This document shows positions 60,769 to 64,000 of a DNA stretch of 64,000 nucleotides, piece after piece. The position numbers and the translations under genes were made by a program. The notes under the pieces are model-generated. The model did not search any database. It had not been told where the DNA came from and saw only the letters and a list, made by a program, of their open reading frames with translations. Source of the stretch: UBA8401 sp041665525 (GTDB lineage: Bacteria; Bacteroidota; Ignavibacteria; UBA10030; UBA8401). The DNA lies in contig JBAYIS010000008.1 in NCBI GenBank assembly GCA_041665525.1, positions 65,439-129,438 on the forward strand. Reading direction: 5' to 3'. Position 1 is the first letter of the stretch; each line of letters opens with the position of its first letter.

Positions 60769-61670
60769 ACACCCACATGCTCCACTAATGAAAGTTCTTC
60801 CAGCACGCGGCGCAACTGGAATTTATGGTCGAGCGTCATCGGTGTCAACGGCAGTCGGTACGCTTCGTGGATCATTCCCATCATGGAAAGTGCGCATTTT
60901 GCGGGGATGGGATTCGATTCAATGAAGTTCATATTCATCAAGTCAAAAAGCCGTTCGTGCAGCGCGCGCGCTTTCACAAAATCACCTTCCAGGCAGAGTG
61001 CGACCATTTGTGTGAAGTCTGCAGGGACTTCGTTTGAGACAACGGAGATGACACCGTCCGCACCAGCAGCCATCATCGGCAGTGTCAACGCGTCATCGCC
61101 CGAAAGGACGACGAAATGACGGCGGCGATGGCGCAAGATCTCCATCACTTGACCCATATTGCCGGATGCTTCCTTGATACCGGCAATGCCCGGCAGTTCG
61201 GCAAGTTTCAGTGTCGTTTCGGCGTTGATGTTGCTGCCGGTCCGTCCCGGAACATTATAAATATAAACAGGCAGATCCACTTCTTCTGTGATGGCTTTGT
61301 AATGTTCGAAGAAACCCTGCTGCGTCGGTTTATTGTAGTACGGCCCGACGGAAATGACGGCGTTCGCGCCCGCTTTTTTCGCATACGCAACAGCGGCAAC
61401 CGCTTCGCGCGTGGAATTGCTGCCTGCGCCAACGATGATGGGAACTCTTCCATTCGCCTGTTCCATCACTGCGTCGATCACACGATGGTCTTCTTCTGCG
61501 GTCATGGTGGCGCTTTCTCCGGTCGTTCCGACAGGTACCAATCCATTCACGCCGTTAACGATCTGAAATTCCACCAATTCTTTCAGCGCTTCAAAATCGA
61601 TCTCGCCCCCCGGCAGCATTGGTGTAACCAGAGCGGTCGCAACGCCTCGGAATGTAAATTGTGATGCCAT
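60765..61670 (-). CDS. dapA: DapA, 4-hydroxy-tetrahydrodipicolinate synthase
   Basis: 301 aa TIM barrel. Pyruvate/active-site motifs: VPVGTTGESATMTAEE (GTTGE), YNVPGRTGSNI (Tyr of the triad) and the Schiff-base Lys in AGIKEASGNMGQV, followed by LSGDDALTLPMMAAGA. It condenses pyruvate with aspartate semialdehyde. AAGGAC precedes the ATG. It lies 16 bp downstream of dapB, and its stop overlaps the dapD start, so it is in the riboswitch-controlled operon. Confidence 0.97.
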   Translation of the reverse strand: MASQFTFRGVATALVTPMLPGGEIDFEALKELVEFQIVNGVNGLVPVGTTGESATMTAEEDHRVIDAVMEQANGRVPIIVGAGSNSTREAVAAVAYAKKAGANAVISVGPYYNKPTQQGFFEHYKAITEEVDLPVYIYNVPGRTGSNINAETTLKLAELPGIAGIKEASGNMGQVMEILRHRRRHFVVLSGDDALTLPMMAAGADGVISVVSNEVPADFTQMVALCLEGDFVKARALHERLFDLMNMNFIESNPIPAKCALSMMGMIHEAYRLPLTPMTLDHKFQLRRVLEELSLVEHVGV

Positions 61671-61686
61671 AAAAAGTCCTTCTTAT

Positions 61687-62448
61687 TTAATGATTGAATG
61701 ATTTTTCAAAGACAAGTTCTTCGAAGGAGAATATTCCCGGGAATTCCTTCGTTAATTCCGCTGCCAGCACGGCACCGGCAGCAAAACCGGAACGGTTATG
61801 CGCGCGATGGATCAGTTCAATCTCATCGGCAGGGGAGTGAAACATCACGGAATGTGTTCCGAAGACGCTGCCGAGGCGGGAGCTGGAAACGCTCAGCTCG
61901 TTCGGTTGGAGCGGTGTCAAATCGGTCAGCGCTTTAATAGTATTTTTTCGCTTCAATCGGGCAAGGATCATTTGGGCCAGCGTCAGAGCGGTTCCGCTCG
62001 GGGCGTCCTTCTTCTTTGTGTGATGTGTTTCGTGAATGGCGGCATCATACTCGGAAAATCCATTCATCAATTCAACCGCATCGCGGATAATCCGGAAGAA
62101 CATCTGTGCTCCGACGGAAAAATTGTTTCCGTACACGAATGTACCGCCGTTTTTCCGGACGATCTCCAGAATTTCTTCTTTCTGCTGATGCCAGCCGGTT
62201 GTCCCTTCTACGAGCGGGATCTTCAGTGTACTGCATGTTTCCGCATTATGCCGGACTGCATCTGCTGAAGAGAAGTCGATACAGCAATCAATGGTGTTTT
62301 TCTTGAAGAAATCGGAGGTTGCCGGGGGAAGGGGTTCATCAACGAAGAATGTTGCAATGACCGAATGCCCTCGCTGTTGAGCGATCGATTCGATTTCATG
62401 CCCCATGTTACCGTAACCAATCAGTACAATATTCATATCCTTTGCCAT
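61687..62448 (-). CDS. dapB: DapB, 4-hydroxy-tetrahydrodipicolinate reductase
   Basis: About 253 aa. The N-terminal dinucleotide-binding motif is VLIGYGNMGHEIE, then CIDFSSADAVRHN and EGTTGWHQQ. The catalytic segment ETHHTKKKDAPSGTALTLAQ carries the conserved His and Lys residues of DapB. It reduces the DapA product with NAD(P)H. ATG 62448 or 62436 are both possible starts (neither has a well-spaced ribosome site); the frame extends to 62526 but would then run into the leader terminator hairpin. First gene behind the lysine riboswitch. Confidence 0.94.
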   Translation of the reverse strand: MAKDMNIVLIGYGNMGHEIESIAQQRGHSVIATFFVDEPLPPATSDFFKKNTIDCCIDFSSADAVRHNAETCSTLKIPLVEGTTGWHQQKEEILEIVRKNGGTFVYGNNFSVGAQMFFRIIRDAVELMNGFSEYDAAIHETHHTKKKDAPSGTALTLAQMILARLKRKNTIKALTDLTPLQPNELSVSSSRLGSVFGTHSVMFHSPADEIELIHRAHNRSGFAAGAVLAAELTKEFPGIFSFEELVFEKSFNH

Positions 62449-62502
62449 TTCCGGTGACCACACTCCCGGCTGATATGCGGGGCAGCATTGATGCACCTCT
62501 TT

Positions 62503-62543
62503 AAAACGGAAAACGTAGAGAAGCACTTTCGACTCTCTACGTT
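62503..62543 (-). terminator. putative attenuator terminator in the dapB leader
   Basis: Reading the minus strand, AACGTAGAGA (62534-62543) and TCTCTACGTT (62512-62521) form a perfect 10-bp stem with a 12-nt loop, followed by TTCCGTTTT. It lies between the lysine aptamer and dapB, with no gene upstream to terminate, so it likely stops leader transcription when lysine is bound. A smaller ATTCT-GCAG-AGAAT hairpin with six T (62574-62594) is a second possible stop. Confidence 0.75.
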
Positions 62544-62594
62544 GGAATGAATGCTACCGGTATGCATAACGGCAAAAAATATTCTCTGCAGAAT

Positions 62595-62778
62595 GTCCAT
62601 AGTGCTCTGTCCCGATATTTCGGAACAACAGTCCGCAAGTCGTATTCTTGCAGCCCAAGCATTCAACGGAAACGCGCTGAATGCTTTCGGCGATGCTATT
62701 TGCAAACCTTTTCCCTGTGCTTCGCCGAGCTGTTTCCGCTCTCTGCATGGGTACTTGTGTGCACCGCTCCTCTAAGAC
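62595..62778 (-). ncRNA. lysine riboswitch (L-box) controlling dapB-dapA-dapD
   Basis: On the minus strand, 5' to 3': P1 GTCTTAG (62772-62778) pairs with CTATGGAC (62595-62602, one bulge). Then AGAGGAGCGGTGC (62761-62773), AGTA (62752-62755), and the junction GCATCGCCGAA (62686-62696; GCATCGC pairs with GCGGTGC). P4 is GCATTCA/TGAATGC (62678-62684, 62659-62665) followed by TTGGGC, and P5 is GCAAG/CTTGC (62635-62651). ACTGTTG (62626-62632) stands for the ACUGUCA box, followed by hairpin TTCCGA/TCGGGA (62610-62625). Order and sequences match known lysine aptamers such as Bacillus lysC and Thermotoga, and the downstream genes make lysine. Confidence 0.93.
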
Positions 62779-62782
62779 TCCT

Positions 62783-62813
62783 ATAATATCCAAAAATGTA
62801 CTTCAGATGTCAA
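62783..62813 (-). promoter_or_regulatory. promoter of the dap operon
   Basis: TTGACA (62808-62813) and TATTAT (62783-62788) with a 19-base spacer on the minus strand; GATATT with a 17-base spacer is an alternative -10. The start would lie close to the 5' side of aptamer helix P1. Confidence 0.6.
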
Positions 62814-62892
62814 CAAATTTTTCGTATTTTTACTTCAGCCTATCACTATATCTATGGATTAGTTGCCGCGCAACGCGGCGTGAACGTACAGC

Positions 62893-64000
62893 ATGATTGC
62901 AAAATTAGCATTAGAGAGCGGAACGGTCTTTACAGGAGAGCATTTCGGTGCAGAAGGTGAGACCATGGGAGAAGTTTGCTTTAACACCAGCATCACCGGA
63001 TATCAGGAAATCCTGACGGACCCATCCTATGCCGGACAGATTGTGACAATGACCTATCCGCTGATCGGAAATTACGGCATCAATACGGAAGATCTGGAAT
63101 CGGTGAAGCCGCAGGTGAGCGGATTCATTGTAAAAGAATATTTTGATTTTTACAGCAACTGGCGGGCGAATTCATCGCTGGGTGATTGGCTGAAAAAGAA
63201 TAACATCCTCGCCATCCAGGGGATCGATACACGGATGCTGACGAAGATCATCCGTTCACAGGGAGCAATGCGCGGCGTTATTTCTACGATAGACCTGGAC
63301 GATGCATCGCTCATCGCGAAAGCGAAAGCTTCGCCGGACATGAACGGACTCGATCTGGCAAAGAAAGTCACAACGCAGAAAGAGTATCGCTGGAACGAAT
63401 TGGACCGGACCAACTATGCACTTCACACAAAGAATGGCGAAACTAATAATGCACTCTATAAAGTAGTCGTCTATGATTATGGCGTGAAGCAAAACATTCT
63501 CCGGCGGTTGACAGCATATGGGTGTGATTTGACAGTGGTTCCCGCGAGCACATCGGCAGAACAGGTTTTGGCAATGAATCCAGACGGCATATTTCTCTCA
63601 AACGGGCCGGGAGATCCGGACGCAGTGAAATATGCAATTCAAAACATTAAACAACTGCTTGGTAAAAAACCGATCTTTGGAATTTGCCTCGGACATCAGC
63701 TGCTCGGACTCGCTTTGGGTGGAAAAACATATAAGTTAAAGTTCGGCCACCGCGGTGGAAATCATCCGGTAAAGAATCTGAAGACAAACGTCATCGAAAT
63801 CACATCACAGAACCACGGCTTTGCGGTGGATTGGAAATCGATGGATCAGTCGCAGGTGGAGCTGACGCATATCAACTTGAACGATCAGACGGTAGAAGGA
63901 TTTGAGCACAAGCAATACCCGGCGTTCTGCGTGCAATACCATCCGGAAGCATCGCCGGGACCACATGACAGCGATTATCTTTTCTCAAAATTCATCACGA
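62893..64000 (+). CDS. carA: carbamoyl-phosphate synthase small subunit, 3' partial
   Basis: 369 codons are visible before the right edge cuts the gene, very near its end (CarA is usually 360-385 aa). The N-terminal domain starts AKLALESGTVFTGEHFGAEG with GEVCFNTSITGYQEILTDPS. The C-terminal class I glutamine amidotransferase has FLSNGPGDPD, the nucleophile Cys in FGICLGHQLLGLALGG, SQNHGFAVD, and the His-Glu pair in QYHPEASPGPHD. It releases ammonia from glutamine for CarB in arginine and pyrimidine synthesis. Transcribed divergently from the dap operon. A small GCCGCG-CAA-CGCGGC hairpin (62865-62879) sits just before the start. Confidence 0.97.
   Translation, partial: MIAKLALESGTVFTGEHFGAEGETMGEVCFNTSITGYQEILTDPSYAGQIVTMTYPLIGNYGINTEDLESVKPQVSGFIVKEYFDFYSNWRANSSLGDWLKKNNILAIQGIDTRMLTKIIRSQGAMRGVISTIDLDDASLIAKAKASPDMNGLDLAKKVTTQKEYRWNELDRTNYALHTKNGETNNALYKVVVYDYGVKQNILRRLTAYGCDLTVVPASTSAEQVLAMNPDGIFLSNGPGDPDAVKYAIQNIKQLLGKKPIFGICLGHQLLGLALGGKTYKLKFGHRGGNHPVKNLKTNVIEITSQNHGFAVDWKSMDQSQVELTHINLNDQTVEGFEHKQYPAFCVQYHPEASPGPHDSDYLFSKFIT

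Noticed and set aside
62527..62792. Short frames of 74-90 codons upstream of dapB and carA
   Set aside because: The region folds as a lysine riboswitch on the minus strand, and the translations look random.

Overview
The window looks like a chromosomal segment from a Bacteroidota/Chlorobi-type (FCB group) bacterium, most like Ignavibacteria or a close relative. The main clue is the C-terminus of the giant secreted protein at 8531-19570, which carries the NYPNPFNPST / GIYFYHL type IX secretion (Por) sorting signal typical of that group. Many start codons lack a clear Shine-Dalgarno sequence, also common there, while others have a good AAGGAG. No insertion sequence, phage, integron or CRISPR array was seen. 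Genes at both ends are cut by the window edge.

Layout. 1-5280 (minus): a metal-homeostasis operon with a CDF-type cation transporter, a MntR/DtxR regulator, a membrane-anchored DtxR-FeoA fusion, a FeoB split into GTPase and permease genes, and an ICMT-like methyltransferase. A sigma70-type promoter with an 18-bp perfect DtxR-box-like palindrome heads it. 5292-7579 (minus): a tight trio of NYN nuclease, KirBac-type K+ channel and methyltransferase. 8207-19570 (plus): a solo LuxR-type HTH protein and a 3679-aa M6 metalloprotease/adhesin-like protein. 19689-24344 (minus): the helicase Lhr. 24493-40904 (plus, with one minus gene): signalling proteins plus three paralogous helical-repeat/coiled-coil proteins of unknown function. 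40950-45351: tRNA-Glu, a lipoprotein, and a nucleotidyltransferase-like / SDR / methyltransferase group. 45655-48788: GroES-like protein, a small unknown protein and a large hybrid kinase. 48845-51132: GNAT and acyl-CoA synthetase, convergent on a 35-bp palindrome. 51331-57672 (minus): tetR-tolC-MFP-RND efflux operon with two matched operators. 58086-59909: DMT-family protein and an NtrC-type regulator. 59938-62800 (minus): dapB-dapA-dapD lysine operon behind a lysine riboswitch. 62893-end: carA.

How the genes work together. Three loci show regulation readable from the DNA alone: the metal operon (repressor box on the promoter of an operon that encodes two DtxR-family proteins), the efflux operon (GGAAACC-N14-GGTTTCC twice upstream of a GTG-started tetR), and the lysine operon (L-box aptamer plus terminator). 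The best candidate for something undescribed is the trio of repeat proteins at 30361-35536. They have 8, 10 and 2 copies of a degenerate ~48-aa helical unit joined by highly charged spacers, share an N-terminal head, and lie next to a histidine kinase and a REC/pseudo-REC protein. A second is the giant protein, in which unrelated domains are inserted at the same site of six successive Ig-like repeats.
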